In this document: piece by piece, positions 51,619 through 61,937 of the stretch | Position numbering within the stretch: position 1 is the first letter of the stretch | How the letters are laid out: every line of letters begins with the position of its first letter | Assembly: GCF_014489115.1 (NCBI RefSeq) | Contig: NZ_JACTAH010000002.1 | Location: 1-64,000, forward strand | Direction: 5' to 3' | DNA length: 64,000 nt | From: Thauera sedimentorum | GTDB lineage: Bacteria; Pseudomonadota; Gammaproteobacteria; Burkholderiales; Rhodocyclaceae | Program-made: the position numbers and the translations under genes | Notes under the pieces: model-generated | Told to the model about the DNA's origin: nothing | What the model saw: only the letters and a program-made list of their open reading frames with translations | The model's database searches: none

Positions 51619-52428
51619 CTATCGGCCCGCCTTGTCGGCCAGTTCCGCCAGCCCGGCCAGCACGCGCGCGCCCGGCTGGAAGAAATTCTCCCCGACGAGG
51701 TGGATCACCGGCACCGGCAGCAGGCCGAGCAGGGCGTTGCATTGCTGGGCATCGGTGCGGTCGAGCGAGAACACCACGTCCGGCTGCAGCCGGTCGACCG
51801 CGGTGAGCAGATCCTCGTACTCCTCGCCGGGGCGGATGTGGCGGATGCGCGGCGCGCTCTCCACCAGCTCGAAGCCGGCATGCGCGAACACGTCGCCGAC
51901 GAAGTGGGCGCGGCCGAAGGAATACGGCATCGCGCTGCACGCCGACAGCACCAGCACGCGCCGCCCCTTGCCGCCCACCCGTGCGGCGGCGGCCTGCCAG
52001 TCGCGGCGGAAGGCGGCTACCCGGGCATCGACGTCGGGCACGCCGCTGGCGTGCCCCAGTTCGGCGAGCATCGCCTCGGCGTCGGCCAGCGAGGCGAAGC
52101 CGTTCACCCGCAGCAGCCGGGCGCCGGCCGGCAGCGCGTCCTGCAGGGCGGCCGCGTCCGTGCCTTCGGACGCCACCAGCAGATCCGGGGCGAGCAGTTC
52201 GATGGCGTCGACGTCCGGGTCCTTCACCCCGCCGGTGCGCGGCAGATCGAGCGTGTCGTAGCGCGACACGCCGACGATGCAATGGCCGCGCCCCAGCCAG
52301 TCGAGCGCGGCGCTCAGATAGGGCGACTGGCTGACGATGCGCGGGCAGTCGCCGGCCAGGACAGCGCTGGAGGCGGCCAGCAGCAGGCCGGCAACAAGGG
52401 TACGGAACAGCGTGGTGAGAGTTTTCAT
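51619..52428 (-). CDS. btuF: Periplasmic cobalamin-binding protein BtuF
   Basis: The ATG at 52428 gives 269 aa with a signal peptide (MKTLTTLFRTLVAGLLLA, cleaved around AVLA) and no lipobox. A PF01497-type (BtuF/FecB) fold is supported by RIVSQSPYLSAALDWLG, YDTLDLPRTGGVKDPDVDAI and APDLLVASEG. It delivers cobalamin or cobinamide from BtuB to the BtuCD transporter. It starts 4 nt after btuD within the btuBCDF-cobA-cobB unit. Confidence 0.9.
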   Translation of the reverse strand: MKTLTTLFRTLVAGLLLAASSAVLAGDCPRIVSQSPYLSAALDWLGRGHCIVGVSRYDTLDLPRTGGVKDPDVDAIELLAPDLLVASEGTDAAALQDALPAGARLLRVNGFASLADAEAMLAELGHASGVPDVDARVAAFRRDWQAAAARVGGKGRRVLVLSACSAMPYSFGRAHFVGDVFAHAGFELVESAPRIRHIRPGEEYEDLLTAVDRLQPDVVFSLDRTDAQQCNALLGLLPVPVIHLVGENFFQPGARVLAGLAELADKAGR

Positions 52429-52432
52429 GGGT

Positions 52433-53208
<776 letters not shown>

Positions 53209-53212
<4 letters not shown>

Positions 53213-54228
53213 CGCTGACGCCTCGCCAGCAGGAAGAGGAAGACCGGCACGCCGATCAGCGCGGTCAGCACCCCCACCGGCAGTTGCAGCGGCGCGATCA
53301 CGGTACGCGCGGCGGTGTCAGCAAGGGTGAGCAGCGCGCCGCCGGCCAGCATCACCGCGGGCAGCAGCAGACGCTGGTCGTTGCCGACGACGAAGCGCAC
53401 CAGGTGCGGCACCACCAGGCCGACGAAGCCGACCGAGCCGACCAGGGTCACCGCCACCGCGGTGAGCAGCGAGGCGAGCACGTAGAGCAGGTAGCGCAGG
53501 CGGCGCACCTGCACGCCGAGCGCCTGCGCCGCGAGTTCGCCGCGCGCCAGCAGGTTGAGCTCCCGGGCGAAGGGCAGCGCGGCGAGCAGGCCGGCGGCCA
53601 TCACCGCCAGCGCCGGCCACGGGCGGGTGGCGCCGGAGGCGTCGCCCATCAGCCAGAACAGCATGGACTGCACCCGGGTATCGGGGGCCAGCGCAAGCAT
53701 CAGCGTGACCGCCGCGCCGCAGCCGGCGGCGACGATCACCCCGGTGAGCAGCAAGCGGGTCTGGGTCCATGAACCGTCGCCGTGCGCCAGACCGAACACC
53801 AGCAGCATGGCCGCCAGCGCCCCGCCGAAGGCGGCGCCGTCGACCAGCAGCGGCGCCAGACCGAACAGCATCGCCGCCAGGGCGCCGACCGCCGCGCCGC
53901 CGGAAATGCCGAGCACGTAGGGGTCGGCCAGCGGATTGCGCAGCAGCACCTGCATCAGCGCACCGGCCATCGCCAGCAGCCCGCCACAGGCATACACCGC
54001 CACCGCGCGCGGCAGGCGCAGTTCGCGCACCACGTCCGCGCCCATGCCCTGCCCGCCGCCGAACAGCGCGCCGAGCACTTCAAGGGCCGGGATGTCCAGC
54101 TCGCCGGCGGCCAGCGCCCATACTTGCGCCAGCACGCCGGCCAGCGCCAGTCCGGCGATCACCGCCCACGCACGCCGCCGCCCCGTGGACGGGACGGCAT
54201 GCGAGGAATGCGGGTGGGCGGCGCTCAC
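53209..54228 (-). CDS. btuC: Cobalamin ABC transporter permease BtuC
   Basis: The 339-aa FecCD/BtuC-type permease has about ten helices. Family segments are RELRLPRAVAVYACGGLLAMAGALMQ near residue 67, NPLADPYVLGISGGAAVGAL near residue 96 and GSVGFVGLVVPHLVRF near residue 265. It forms the inner-membrane channel with BtuD. It starts 6 nt after btuB and overlaps btuD by 4 nt. Confidence 0.94.
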
Positions 54229-54234
54229 GTTAGC

Positions 54235-56043
54235 TTAGCGCGGGGCGTAGCGCACGCCGACGAAATAGCTGGCGCCGGGGGTCGCGTAACCCTTGGCCAG
54301 TTCGTACTGCTTGTCGAAGATGTTGTTCGCCCGCATTTCCACGCGCCAGTCCTGAGCCAGGCGGTAGTGTACATAGGCATCGACCACACCGTAGCTGCCG
54401 AGGCGATTGGTGTTGCCCGCGTCGTCGTAGCGATAGCCCTGGCCGTTCACGTCCACGCCGTAGGACCAGTTGCCGATGCGGTGATCCACCTTCAGGAAGG
54501 CCGCGTTGCTCGCCCTGCGCGCGAGACGGTTGCCGGTGGCCTCGTCATGCGCGCTGAGCCAGTCCACGCCAACCTGGACGCCGAGATTGCCCAGCTCCAC
54601 CCGGTAGGCGAGCTCCACGCCCTTGAGCCGTGCCTCGTTCAGGTTGGCGGGCGGCCAGCCGCTGATCAGGTCGCGCACCTTGTTGTCGTAGTAGGTCGCA
54701 TCCACCGTCTGGCGGCCGTCGTCCCAGCGCAGGCCGATCTCGCGGTTGAGCGCGCGCTCCGGCTTGAGGTCGGGGTTGCCGCCGCCGAAACCGGTATCCG
54801 GCCAGTAGAGCTGGTTGAAGGTGGGCGCGTTGAAGGCGGTGGCGATGCTGCCGCGCACGCTCCACTCCTGGTCGATGTCGTAGCCGTAGGCCAGCAGGCC
54901 GGTGGTCTTGCCACCGAACTGCGAGTTGTCGTCGCGCCGCACGTTGACCTGGATGTTGTGGGCGTCGAGCTTCGCCGACCAGCCGAGCGACCAGGCCTTG
55001 ACCGTGCGCTCGTCGACGGTGAACGCCGTCGTGCCGTCCACCCTGCTCCTGACGTAGTCGAAGGCCGCCATCAGCACGCCCAGCGGCAGGTCGATGTCGT
55101 GCTGCCAGGAGAACTGATCCTGCGTCGTGTAGAACTCCGACGGCCGCGCCACCGTGGCCCGGTTGTCGAGCCGGTCGCGGCTGCGCGCCACCCGCAGGGT
55201 GCTCCGCCAGCCCTCGGAGAGCTGGTTGATGGCATAGACGCCGGCCGAATCGATACGCTTGTCGAGATAGGAGTCGAAGCTCAGGTTGGTGTCATACCAG
55301 TTGCGGCCATCCGACTGGTAGAGATTCACGCCGATCTCGTCGCGCTCGCGCAGGCCGAGCGCAAGATTGGCGCTCACGAAGGCGTTGCGGAAGCCGTCCC
55401 GGTCGGTGTCGTGAATACCCTCGTTGCGGGCGTCGAAGCCCCGCGTGCGGTCCTGCCCCAGGGTCAGGCTGTAGCGGAAGCGTTCGACGCCGCCGGCCAG
55501 CGAGGCATTCACCTGCCGGGTATCGTCGCTGCCGTATCCGGCGAACAGCTGCGGATGAAAACCGCTGCTGCCCTTGCGGGTGAACACCTGGATCACGCCG
55601 CCGATCGCCTCGGAGCCGTACAGCGCGCTGGCAGGGCCGCGCAGGACTTCGATGCGCTCGATCATCGCCAGCGGAATGGCTTCCAGCGTCGCCTGCCCGC
55701 TGGTCGCCGAGCCGACGCGCACGCCGTCGATCAGCAGCAGCACGTGGCGCGACTCGGTACCGCGGATGAAGAAACTGGAGTTCGAGCCCGGTCCGCCGTT
55801 GCTGGCCACGCGTACCCCGGGGACCGCACGCAGGACGTCGATCAGCGTCGACTGCCCGGCGCGCTCGATCTGCTCGCGCTCGATCACCTCGACGCTGGCC
55901 AGGACTTCGTCGGCGCGCTGCGCCTGGCGGGTTGCGGTCACCACTACGGCATCGGCGGTCTTCTCCGCGCTCGCCAAGGCCACGGAAGAACACGGAAACG
56001 CGGCGGCCAGCGCAAGGGCCACCGCGGAATAACGGATTTTCAT
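54235..56043 (-). CDS. btuB: TonB-dependent cobalamin receptor BtuB
   Basis: I chose the ATG at 56043 (602 aa, MKIRYSAVALALAAAFP) because the AGGGAG site is best spaced for it; an ATG 9 nt upstream is too close. A signal peptide precedes a Ton box (DAVVVTATRQ near residue 30). The plug domain includes IDVLRAVPGVRV and FIRGTESRHVLLLIDGVRVG, and a 22-strand-type barrel follows. It ends YFVGVRYAPR rather than in an aromatic residue. A cobalamin riboswitch covers its leader. It heads the btuBCDF-cobA-cobB run. Confidence 0.94.
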   Translation of the reverse strand: MKIRYSAVALALAAAFPCSSVALASAEKTADAVVVTATRQAQRADEVLASVEVIEREQIERAGQSTLIDVLRAVPGVRVASNGGPGSNSSFFIRGTESRHVLLLIDGVRVGSATSGQATLEAIPLAMIERIEVLRGPASALYGSEAIGGVIQVFTRKGSSGFHPQLFAGYGSDDTRQVNASLAGGVERFRYSLTLGQDRTRGFDARNEGIHDTDRDGFRNAFVSANLALGLRERDEIGVNLYQSDGRNWYDTNLSFDSYLDKRIDSAGVYAINQLSEGWRSTLRVARSRDRLDNRATVARPSEFYTTQDQFSWQHDIDLPLGVLMAAFDYVRSRVDGTTAFTVDERTVKAWSLGWSAKLDAHNIQVNVRRDDNSQFGGKTTGLLAYGYDIDQEWSVRGSIATAFNAPTFNQLYWPDTGFGGGNPDLKPERALNREIGLRWDDGRQTVDATYYDNKVRDLISGWPPANLNEARLKGVELAYRVELGNLGVQVGVDWLSAHDEATGNRLARRASNAAFLKVDHRIGNWSYGVDVNGQGYRYDDAGNTNRLGSYGVVDAYVHYRLAQDWRVEMRANNIFDKQYELAKGYATPGASYFVGVRYAPR

Positions 56044-56177
56044 TTGAGTCATGCTCCCTGTGCCACGCCGGGCGTCCCCGCACGCCGTGGCAATCGTCGA
56101 AACGATGCGCACACGAGGGGTATCGAGAGCAATATGGAACGCGCCCGTCGCCGCCACCCCGCGGCACATCCGCCAGT

Positions 56178-56405
56178 GCGTTCGAGGCCGGTATCCGGGC
56201 TCGTGAACTGTGCCGGCGCGGTCTTGCCGTCCGGACTCGGCGCATCGCCTTCCCGGGTCTCGATCAACCCAGTGGCCGTCTGATGCGCCTTGCGCTCACT
56301 TACCGTTGCGGGGGCAGCACAGGCATAGCGGCTGAGGGCCGCGCACCTGTTTCCCGTTTAACCCCTTGGCGTGGACCGCCGCGGGGCACCTGAAACGCGT
56401 TGCAC
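56178..56405 (-). ncRNA. Cobalamin riboswitch upstream of btuB
   Basis: On the minus strand the canonical elements appear in order: TTTCAGGTGCCCCGCGGCG, TTAAACGGGAAACAGGTG, the highly conserved GCTGCCCCCGCAACGGTAAG, GCCACTGGG, CCGGGAAGGCGATGCG, and a closing CCCGGATACCGGCCTCG. It ends about 135 bp before the btuB ATG, leaving room for an expression platform. It should lower btuBCDF-cobAB expression when adenosylcobalamin is present. 56044-56481 contains no gene. Confidence 0.95.
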
Positions 56406-56425
56406 CCTGAACGGGTGCGGGGCGG

Positions 56426-56454
56426 ATAATAGCGCGTTCGTCACCACTTGTGCA
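56426..56454 (-). promoter_or_regulatory. Probable btuB promoter
   Basis: On the minus strand TGCACA (56449-56454) and TATTAT (56426-56431) are spaced by exactly 17 bp. The start point would be about 15 bp before the first conserved riboswitch element. A GCACCC-TGAAC-GGGTGC hairpin (56402-56418) lies in the first transcribed bases. Confidence 0.55.
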
Positions 56455-56481
56455 GCGCGACATCACGCGCCACGCCCCTTC

Positions 56482-57033
56482 ATGAGCATAGAACTGATAC
56501 TCGGCGGCGCCCGCTCCGGCAAGAGCCGCCACGCCGAAACGCGCGCACAGGCCAGCGCTGCGGCGGTCACCGTCATCGCCACCGCGCAAGCCCTGGACGA
56601 GGAGATGGTCGCCCGCATCCGCCGCCACCAGAACGACCGTCCGTCAGCCTGGCGCACCGTCGAGACCCCCCGCGCCCTGGCCGCGACGCTGTCGCGCGAA
56701 GCCGCTCCCGGGCGCTGCCTGGTCGTCGATTGCCTCACCCTGTGGCTGGCCAATCTGCTGGACGGTGCCGAAAACCTGCCGCCCGGCGCGGACGCCAGCG
56801 CGCTGCCGCACTTCACCGAGGAGCGCGACGCCCTGCTCGCCACCCTGCCGCAACTGCCCGGCCACATCCTGCTGGTGTCCAACGAAGTCGGCCTCGGCCT
56901 GGTCCCCGAGCACCCGCTCGGCCGACTGTTCCGCGACGAGGCCGGACGGCTCAACCAGCAGGTCGCGCAACTAGCTGACACCGTCACCTTCGTCGCCGCG
57001 GGGCTGCCGCTCACGCTGAAGGCCCCCGGGTAG
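56482..57033 (+). CDS. cobU: Adenosylcobinamide kinase / GTP:adenosylcobinamide-phosphate guanylyltransferase
   Basis: The ATG at 56482 gives 183 aa. The P-loop ILGGARSGKSRHAE near residue 5 and the RIRRHQNDRPSAWRTVE segment near residue 45 (guanylylated His region) define CobU/CobP. VVDCLTLWLANLL and VSNEVGLGLVPEHPLGR follow. It phosphorylates and guanylylates adenosylcobinamide. It is first in the plus-strand cobU-cobT-cobS-cobC group, divergent from btuB. Its TAG stop is the beginning of a REP-like element. Confidence 0.95.
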   Translation: MSIELILGGARSGKSRHAETRAQASAAAVTVIATAQALDEEMVARIRRHQNDRPSAWRTVETPRALAATLSREAAPGRCLVVDCLTLWLANLLDGAENLPPGADASALPHFTEERDALLATLPQLPGHILLVSNEVGLGLVPEHPLGRLFRDEAGRLNQQVAQLADTVTFVAAGLPLTLKAPG

Positions 57034-57101
57034 GAGCGGCCTTGGCCGCGATTGCGGCGTGCGGAGAACGAAAGCAGCATCACGGGCAAGCCCGCTCCTA
57101 C
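57030..57101. repeat. REP-like paired palindrome (mixed arms)
   Basis: The left unit TAGGAGCGGCCTTGGCCGCG (GGCCTTGGCC variant) faces an inverted GGGCAAGCCC-variant unit across about 30 bp. The cobU stop codon (57031-57033) is contained in the left unit. It fills the gap before cobT. Confidence 0.8.
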
Positions 57102-57195
57102 CGTTGCCCCTACCATCGTCAAGGATGGTCCCGCCCGCCCCGTGCTACCCTTGCCGCCCCCGGACATCCACCGCCCTCACGAGACCCCGCCCGCC

Positions 57196-58233
57196 ATGGA
57201 CTTCCGCATCGCCACGCCCGACGCCGCGCTCGCCCCGCGCCTGCAGCAGCGCATCGACCAGAAGACCAAGCCGCCGGGCGCGCTCGGCCGCCTGGAGGCG
57301 CTGGCGCTGCAAATCGGGCTGGTGCAGGGCACCGAGGCGCCGGAGCTGCGCCAGCCGCACATCATGGTGTTCGCCGGCGACCACGGCGCCGCGCGCGCCG
57401 GGGTGTCGGCCTTTCCGCAAGACGTCACCTGGCAGATGGTGGAGAACTTTCTCGCCGGCGGCGCGGCGATCAACGTGTTCTGCCGGCAGATGAGCCTGGG
57501 CCTGACGGTGATCGACGCCGGGGTTAACCACGATTTCGGCCGCCGCCCCGGCCTGATCGACGCCAAGCTCGGCGCGGGCACGGTGAACTACCTCGAGCAG
57601 CCGGCGATGGACGCCGAGACCGTGCGCACCGCCCTCGCGCGCGGCCGCGAGCTGGCCCACGCGCTGGCCACCAACGGCTGCAACTGCGTGGGTTTCGGCG
57701 AGATGGGCATCGGCAACACCGCGGCCGCCTCGCTGATCACCCACTGCCTGACCGGCGAGGCGTTGGCCACCGTCACCGGCCGCGGCACCGGGCTGGACGA
57801 CACCGGCCTCGCCCGCAAGCGCGCGCTGCTGGAGACCGCGCTGGCACGCGGCGGCCGCCCGGGCGACCCGCTACAGGTGCTCGCCGAGTACGGCGGCTTC
57901 GAGATCGCCATGATGGCCGGCGCCATGCTGGGCGCGGCCGAGCGCGGCATGCTGCTGCTGATCGACGGTTTCATCGTCACCGCCGCGCTGCTCGCCGCGC
58001 ACGCCATCTCGCCCGCGCTGCTGCCCTACTGCGTATTCGCCCACCGCTCGCAGGAAGCCGGCCACCGCGTGCAGCTCGCCCACCTGGGCGCCGAACCGCT
58101 GATGGACCTCGACCTGCGCCTGGGCGAAGGCACCGGCGCGGCGCTCGCCTTCCCGCTGGTGCAGGCGGCGGTGAACTTCCTCGCCGAGATGGCGAGCTTC
58201 GCATCCGCCGGCGTGAGCGACCGCGAGGCCTGA
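57196..58233 (+). CDS. cobT: Nicotinate-nucleotide:dimethylbenzimidazole phosphoribosyltransferase
   Basis: The ATG at 57196 gives 345 aa. Signatures are [14 protein letters not shown] near residue 24, [21 protein letters not shown] near residue 57, [14 protein letters not shown] near residue 172 and the catalytic Glu in [10 protein letters not shown] near residue 312. It activates the lower ligand made by BluB to alpha-ribazole phosphate. Upstream in-frame sequence is REP and non-coding spacer. Confidence 0.96.
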   Translation: MDFRIATPDAALAPRLQQRIDQKTKPPGALGRLEALALQIGLVQGTEAPELRQPHIMVFAGDHGAARAGVSAFPQDVTWQMVENFLAGGAAINVFCRQMSLGLTVIDAGVNHDFGRRPGLIDAKLGAGTVNYLEQPAMDAETVRTALARGRELAHALATNGCNCVGFGEMGIGNTAAASLITHCLTGEALATVTGRGTGLDDTGLARKRALLETALARGGRPGDPLQVLAEYGGFEIAMMAGAMLGAAERGMLLLIDGFIVTAALLAAHAISPALLPYCVFAHRSQEAGHRVQLAHLGAEPLMDLDLRLGEGTGAALAFPLVQAAVNFLAEMASFASAGVSDREA

Positions 58234-58243
58234 TCCGGCCGCC

Positions 58244-59014
58244 ATGCGCTACCAGCTCGAACTCTTCTTCACCGCCCTGGGCTTCTTCACCCGCATCCCG
58301 GTGCCCGCCTGGGTGCCGTGGTCGCCGGAGCGCCTCAACCACGCGGCACGCTACTTCCCGCTGGTCGGCTGGGTGGTCGGCGGGGTGGGCGCGGGCGCCT
58401 TCCTCGCCTTCGCGCTGGTGCTGCCGGCCTCGCTCGCGGTGATCCTGTCGATGGCCGTCACCATCCGCCTCACCGGAGCCTTCCACGAGGACGGCTGGGC
58501 GGACACCTGCGACGGGCTGGGCGGCGGCTGGGACAAGGCGCAGGTGCTCACCATCATGAAGGACTCGCGCATCGGCAGCTACGGCACCGTGGGCGTGGTG
58601 CTGATGCTGCTCGCCAAGGCGGCGGCGCTGGTGGAGCTGGCCGCGCACGGCCACGCCGCCGCAGCGCTCGCGCTGCTCGCCGCGCATCCGCTGTCGCGCC
58701 TCGCCTCGACCAGCCTGATCCACTGGCTGCCCTACGTACGCGAGGACGAAAGCTCGAAATCGAAACCGCTCGCGCGCGCCTTGCGTCCGGCGGAGCTCGC
58801 CGCCGCCACCGCCTTCGGCCTCGCCCCGCTCGCCCTTCTCGCTCCACTTCAGGCGGCGGCCGCACTGGTCGCGGTGGCCGCGCTCACGTTGTGGGCGGCG
58901 CGCGTCTTCCTGCGCCGCCTCGGCGGCTACACCGGCGACCTGCTCGGCGCCGCCCAGCAAGGCACCGAGCTCGCCTGCTATCTCGGAATTCTCGCAGCAT
59001 GGAACTACACCTGA
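58244..59014 (+). CDS. cobS: Adenosylcobinamide-GDP ribazoletransferase (cobalamin synthase)
   Basis: The 256-aa membrane protein has the CobS signatures [16 protein letters not shown] near residue 11, [20 protein letters not shown] near residue 78 with acidic metal-binding residues, and [12 protein letters not shown] near residue 107. Several helices follow. It joins GDP-cobinamide to alpha-ribazole phosphate in the cytoplasmic membrane. It begins 10 nt after cobT and overlaps cobC by 16 nt. Confidence 0.96.
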   Translation: MRYQLELFFTALGFFTRIPVPAWVPWSPERLNHAARYFPLVGWVVGGVGAGAFLAFALVLPASLAVILSMAVTIRLTGAFHEDGWADTCDGLGGGWDKAQVLTIMKDSRIGSYGTVGVVLMLLAKAAALVELAAHGHAAAALALLAAHPLSRLASTSLIHWLPYVREDESSKSKPLARALRPAELAAATAFGLAPLALLAPLQAAAALVAVAALTLWAARVFLRRLGGYTGDLLGAAQQGTELACYLGILAAWNYT

Positions 59015-59550
59015 TCCGCCACCCCAAGCCGGACATCGCGCCCGGGGTGTGCTACGGCCAGCGCGACATCGGCCTGGCCGAACCGGCCGCTGCGGTGGCC
59101 GAACGCCTGCGCCCGCTGCTGCCCGCGGCGTACGAGCTGCACGCCAGTCCGCTGGCACGCGCCCGCCTGCTGGCCGAAGAGCTGGGCGCCCCGCGCCTGG
59201 ACGAGCGCCTCAAGGAGATCCACTTCGGCGAGTGGGAAGGCCAGCCCTTCGACACCCTGGGCAGCGCGCTCGACGAATGGTCGCGCGACCCGCTGGGTTT
59301 CCGCGCCCCGGGTGGCGAATCGGCGCGCGAGATGAGCGCCCGCGTGCTGCGCTGGCTCGACGGCCTCATCGCCGCCGCCCCGCAGCAAGCCGTGGTGGTG
59401 GTCGCCCACGGCGGCCCGCTGCGCGTCATCGCCGGGCACCTCCTCGGCCTGCCGGCCGAACGCTGGCTGGGGCTGGATTTCGCCTGCGGCCATGTAACCC
59501 GGCTGGACGTGGAGAGCTGGGGCGTGGTGCTGAAGTGGTTCAACCGCTGA
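58999..59550 (+). CDS. cobC: Alpha-ribazole phosphatase (histidine phosphatase family)
   Basis: The ATG at 58999 lies inside the end of cobS and gives 183 aa. The phosphohistidine motif is [12 protein letters not shown] (RHP variant seen in CobC), followed by [28 protein letters not shown] and the second catalytic His in [12 protein letters not shown] near residue 137. It dephosphorylates alpha-ribazole phosphate or cobalamin phosphate in the last step of nucleotide loop assembly. Confidence 0.92.
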   Translation: MELHLIRHPKPDIAPGVCYGQRDIGLAEPAAAVAERLRPLLPAAYELHASPLARARLLAEELGAPRLDERLKEIHFGEWEGQPFDTLGSALDEWSRDPLGFRAPGGESAREMSARVLRWLDGLIAAAPQQAVVVVAHGGPLRVIAGHLLGLPAERWLGLDFACGHVTRLDVESWGVVLKWFNR

Positions 59551-59566
59551 GCCAGCCCTGTCCCCG

Positions 59567-59638
59567 GTAGGCGCGGGCTTGCCCGCGATGCGGCGGAGGT
59601 TTCCCGAAGGGCGCATCGCGGCCAAGGCCGCTCCTGCA
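59567..59638. repeat. REP-like paired palindrome (mixed arms)
   Basis: The left unit TAGGCGCGGGCTTGCCCGCG (one base changed from its relatives) faces an inverted GGCCAAGGCC-variant unit across about 25 bp. It follows the cobC stop by 17 bp and may shield the 3' end of the cob transcript. Confidence 0.8.
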
Positions 59639-59744
59639 TTGCCCCGCAAGCGCGATGCACATCGCTGCCACGCCGTGCGAGCGATATTCCCCGCCTTCAT
59701 GGGATAATCGCGGACTTTCCATCCTGCTGGCTGCCGCGCTGTTT

Positions 59745-60695
59745 ATGCTGCCTCCCCTGCCCGATTTCTCCGCCGGTCGCATCATCGTGGTCGGCGACGT
59801 GATGCTCGACCGCTACTGGCACGGCTCCACCGACCGCATCTCGCCCGAGGCCCCGGTGCCGGTGGTCCGCGTACAGAACGACGAATTCCGCGCCGGCGGC
59901 GCCGGCAACGTGGCGCTCAACGCCGCCTCGCTGGGCGGGCGCGCCGAGCTGGTCGGCCTGGTCGGCCGCGACGAGGCCGGGCGCCTGCTGCGTGAAAAGC
60001 TGGACGCCGGTGGCGTCGCCTGCCGCCTGCTGGAGGCGCCGCAGCACCCCACCATCACCAAGCTGCGCATCATCAGCCGCCATCAGCAGCTGATCCGCCT
60101 GGACTTCGAGGACAACTTCGCCGTGCTCGAGTCCGCCGGCATCGAGCAGGCCTTCGAGGGCGCGCTGCCGGGCGGCGGCGCGGTGGTGCTGTCCGACTAC
60201 GGCAAGGGCACGCTGGCCCAGGTCGGCAGCCTGATCCGGGTGGCGCGCGAACAGGGCGTGGCAGTGGTGGTCGACCCGAAAGGCACCGATTTCGGCCGCT
60301 ACTGCGGCGCCACGGTGATCACCCCGAACATGAGCGAATTCGAGGCGGTGGTCGGCCATTGTGCATCTGAGGCCACGCTGCGCGAACGCGGCGAGGCGCT
60401 GCGCGAGGCGCTGGACCTGGAAGCACTGCTGGTCACCCGCTCGGAGCGCGGCATGACGCTGCTGCAGCGCGGGCAGGCACCGCTGGACCTGCCCACCCGT
60501 GCACGCGACGTGTTCGACGTCACCGGCGCGGGCGACACCGTGGTCGCGGTGCTGGGCGCGGGCCTGGCCTGCGGGCTGTCGCTGGCCGACGCCACTGCGC
60601 TGGCCAACCTCGCCGCCGGCGTGGTGGTGGGCAAGCTGGGGACGGCAACGGTGAGTATGGAAGAACTGCGCGCGGCGGCGCTATCGGAGACCTAG
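59745..60695 (+). CDS. rfaE1: D-glycero-beta-D-manno-heptose-7-phosphate kinase (HldE N-terminal type)
   Basis: The ATG at 59745 gives 316 aa, the length of a stand-alone kinase domain. A PfkB fold is shown by [20 protein letters not shown] near residue 11, [18 protein letters not shown] near residue 48 and the anion-hole [16 protein letters not shown] near residue 258. It makes heptose 1,7-bisphosphate. The adenylyltransferase half is absent here, so a separate rfaE2 gene is expected elsewhere. A GATAAT box lies about 40 bp upstream. Confidence 0.93.
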   Translation: MLPPLPDFSAGRIIVVGDVMLDRYWHGSTDRISPEAPVPVVRVQNDEFRAGGAGNVALNAASLGGRAELVGLVGRDEAGRLLREKLDAGGVACRLLEAPQHPTITKLRIISRHQQLIRLDFEDNFAVLESAGIEQAFEGALPGGGAVVLSDYGKGTLAQVGSLIRVAREQGVAVVVDPKGTDFGRYCGATVITPNMSEFEAVVGHCASEATLRERGEALREALDLEALLVTRSERGMTLLQRGQAPLDLPTRARDVFDVTGAGDTVVAVLGAGLACGLSLADATALANLAAGVVVGKLGTATVSMEELRAAALSET

Positions 60696-60711
60696 GCGCA
60701 GGCTTAGCAGG

Positions 60712-60905
60712 TCCCTCCCCCTTCAAGGGGGGCGAGGCCGGGGTTTCGCGAAGCACCGCTTCGCGCCGGCAGAGCGGGCGGGCTGTGCAAAGCCCGCCCC
60801 GGACGGACAGGTGGGGGATGGGTCACCCTCGGACTCGGGTTGCGCATGCACGCGCCTAGTTCGAACCCATCCCCACCCCAGCCCTCCCCTTGAAGGGGAG
60901 GGTGA
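60712..60905. repeat. Composite inverted-repeat element between rfaE1 and hldD
   Basis: The element has CCTCCCCCTTCAAGGGGGG at the left and CCTCCCCTTGAAGGGGAGG at the right. An inner pair GGTGGGGGATGGGT/ACCCATCCCCACC is also present, with hairpins GCGAAGC-ACC-GCTTCGC and GGGCGGGCT/AGCCCGCCC (60776-60799). The plan resembles dispersed non-coding repeats common in betaproteobacterial genomes. It has no coding capacity. Confidence 0.7.
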
Positions 60906-60969
60906 GTCGCTGTATCAAGGTTGGGCGCTCAATTTGCAGCAGCTCGCAAGAATCGAACGGAGAACAGGC

Positions 60970-61935
60970 ATGATCATCGTCACCGGCGGCGCCGGCTTCA
61001 TCGGCAGCAACATCGTTCAGGGTCTCAATGCGCGCGGCATTCGCGACATCCTGGTGGTCGACGACCTCTCCGACGGGCGCAAGTGCCTGAACCTGTCGGA
61101 CGCCGACATCGCCGACTACATGGACAAGGACGACTTCCTCGCCCGCATCAAGGCCGGCGAATCCTTCGGCAAGGTCGAGGCGGTGTTCCATGAAGGCGCG
61201 TGCTCGTCCACCACCGAATGGGACGGCCGCTTCGTGATGAGCGTGAACTACGAGTACACCAAGGCCCTGCTGGCCTGGTGCACCGCGCACAAGACGCGGC
61301 TGATCTACGCGTCCTCGGCCTCGGTGTACGGCATGGGCCCGGTGTTCCGCGAAGCGCGCGAGCACGAACAGCCGCTCAACATGTACGCCTACTCCAAGTT
61401 CCTTTTCGACTGCCACCTGCGCCCGCAGCTGGGCAAGCTGCCGATGCAGGTCGCCGGGCTGCGCTATTTCAACGTCTATGGTCCGCGCGAGCAGCACAAG
61501 GGCAGCATGGCCAGCGTGGCCTACCACTTCAACGGCCAGCTGCGCGAATCCGGCCGGGTGCGCCTGTTCGAGGGCTCCGACGGCTACGGCCCGGGCGAGC
61601 AGCGCCGCGATTTCATCCATGTGGACGACGTCGTCGCGGTGAACCTGTGGCTGCTCGACAACCCGCAGGTCTCGGGCATCTTCAACGTCGGCACCGGCCG
61701 CGCGCAGAGCTTCAACGACGTTGCCCACGCCGCCATCCGCTGGCACCGCGAGCAGGACCGCGAAGGCGGCGGCATCGACTACATCGCCTTCCCGGACCAC
61801 CTCAAGGGCCGCTACCAGAGCTTCACCGAGGCCGACATGGGCGCGCTGCAGGCGGCCGGCTACGACCGCCCCTTCATGCCGGTGGAAGACGGCGTGCCGC
61901 GCTACCTCGACTGGCTGGCCGCGCGCGGGCTGTGA
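60970..61935 (+). CDS. hldD: ADP-L-glycero-D-manno-heptose 6-epimerase
   Basis: The ATG at 60970 gives 321 aa. The N-terminal NAD(P)-binding motif is [31 protein letters not shown] near residue 75 and the YxxxK active site in [15 protein letters not shown] near residue 139 are diagnostic of HldD/RfaD, and [17 protein letters not shown] follows. It produces the L-glycero heptose donor for the LPS inner core. It ends 2 nt before waaF. Confidence 0.96.
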   Translation: MIIVTGGAGFIGSNIVQGLNARGIRDILVVDDLSDGRKCLNLSDADIADYMDKDDFLARIKAGESFGKVEAVFHEGACSSTTEWDGRFVMSVNYEYTKALLAWCTAHKTRLIYASSASVYGMGPVFREAREHEQPLNMYAYSKFLFDCHLRPQLGKLPMQVAGLRYFNVYGPREQHKGSMASVAYHFNGQLRESGRVRLFEGSDGYGPGEQRRDFIHVDDVVAVNLWLLDNPQVSGIFNVGTGRAQSFNDVAHAAIRWHREQDREGGGIDYIAFPDHLKGRYQSFTEADMGALQAAGYDRPFMPVEDGVPRYLDWLAARGL

Positions 61936-61937
61936 GC

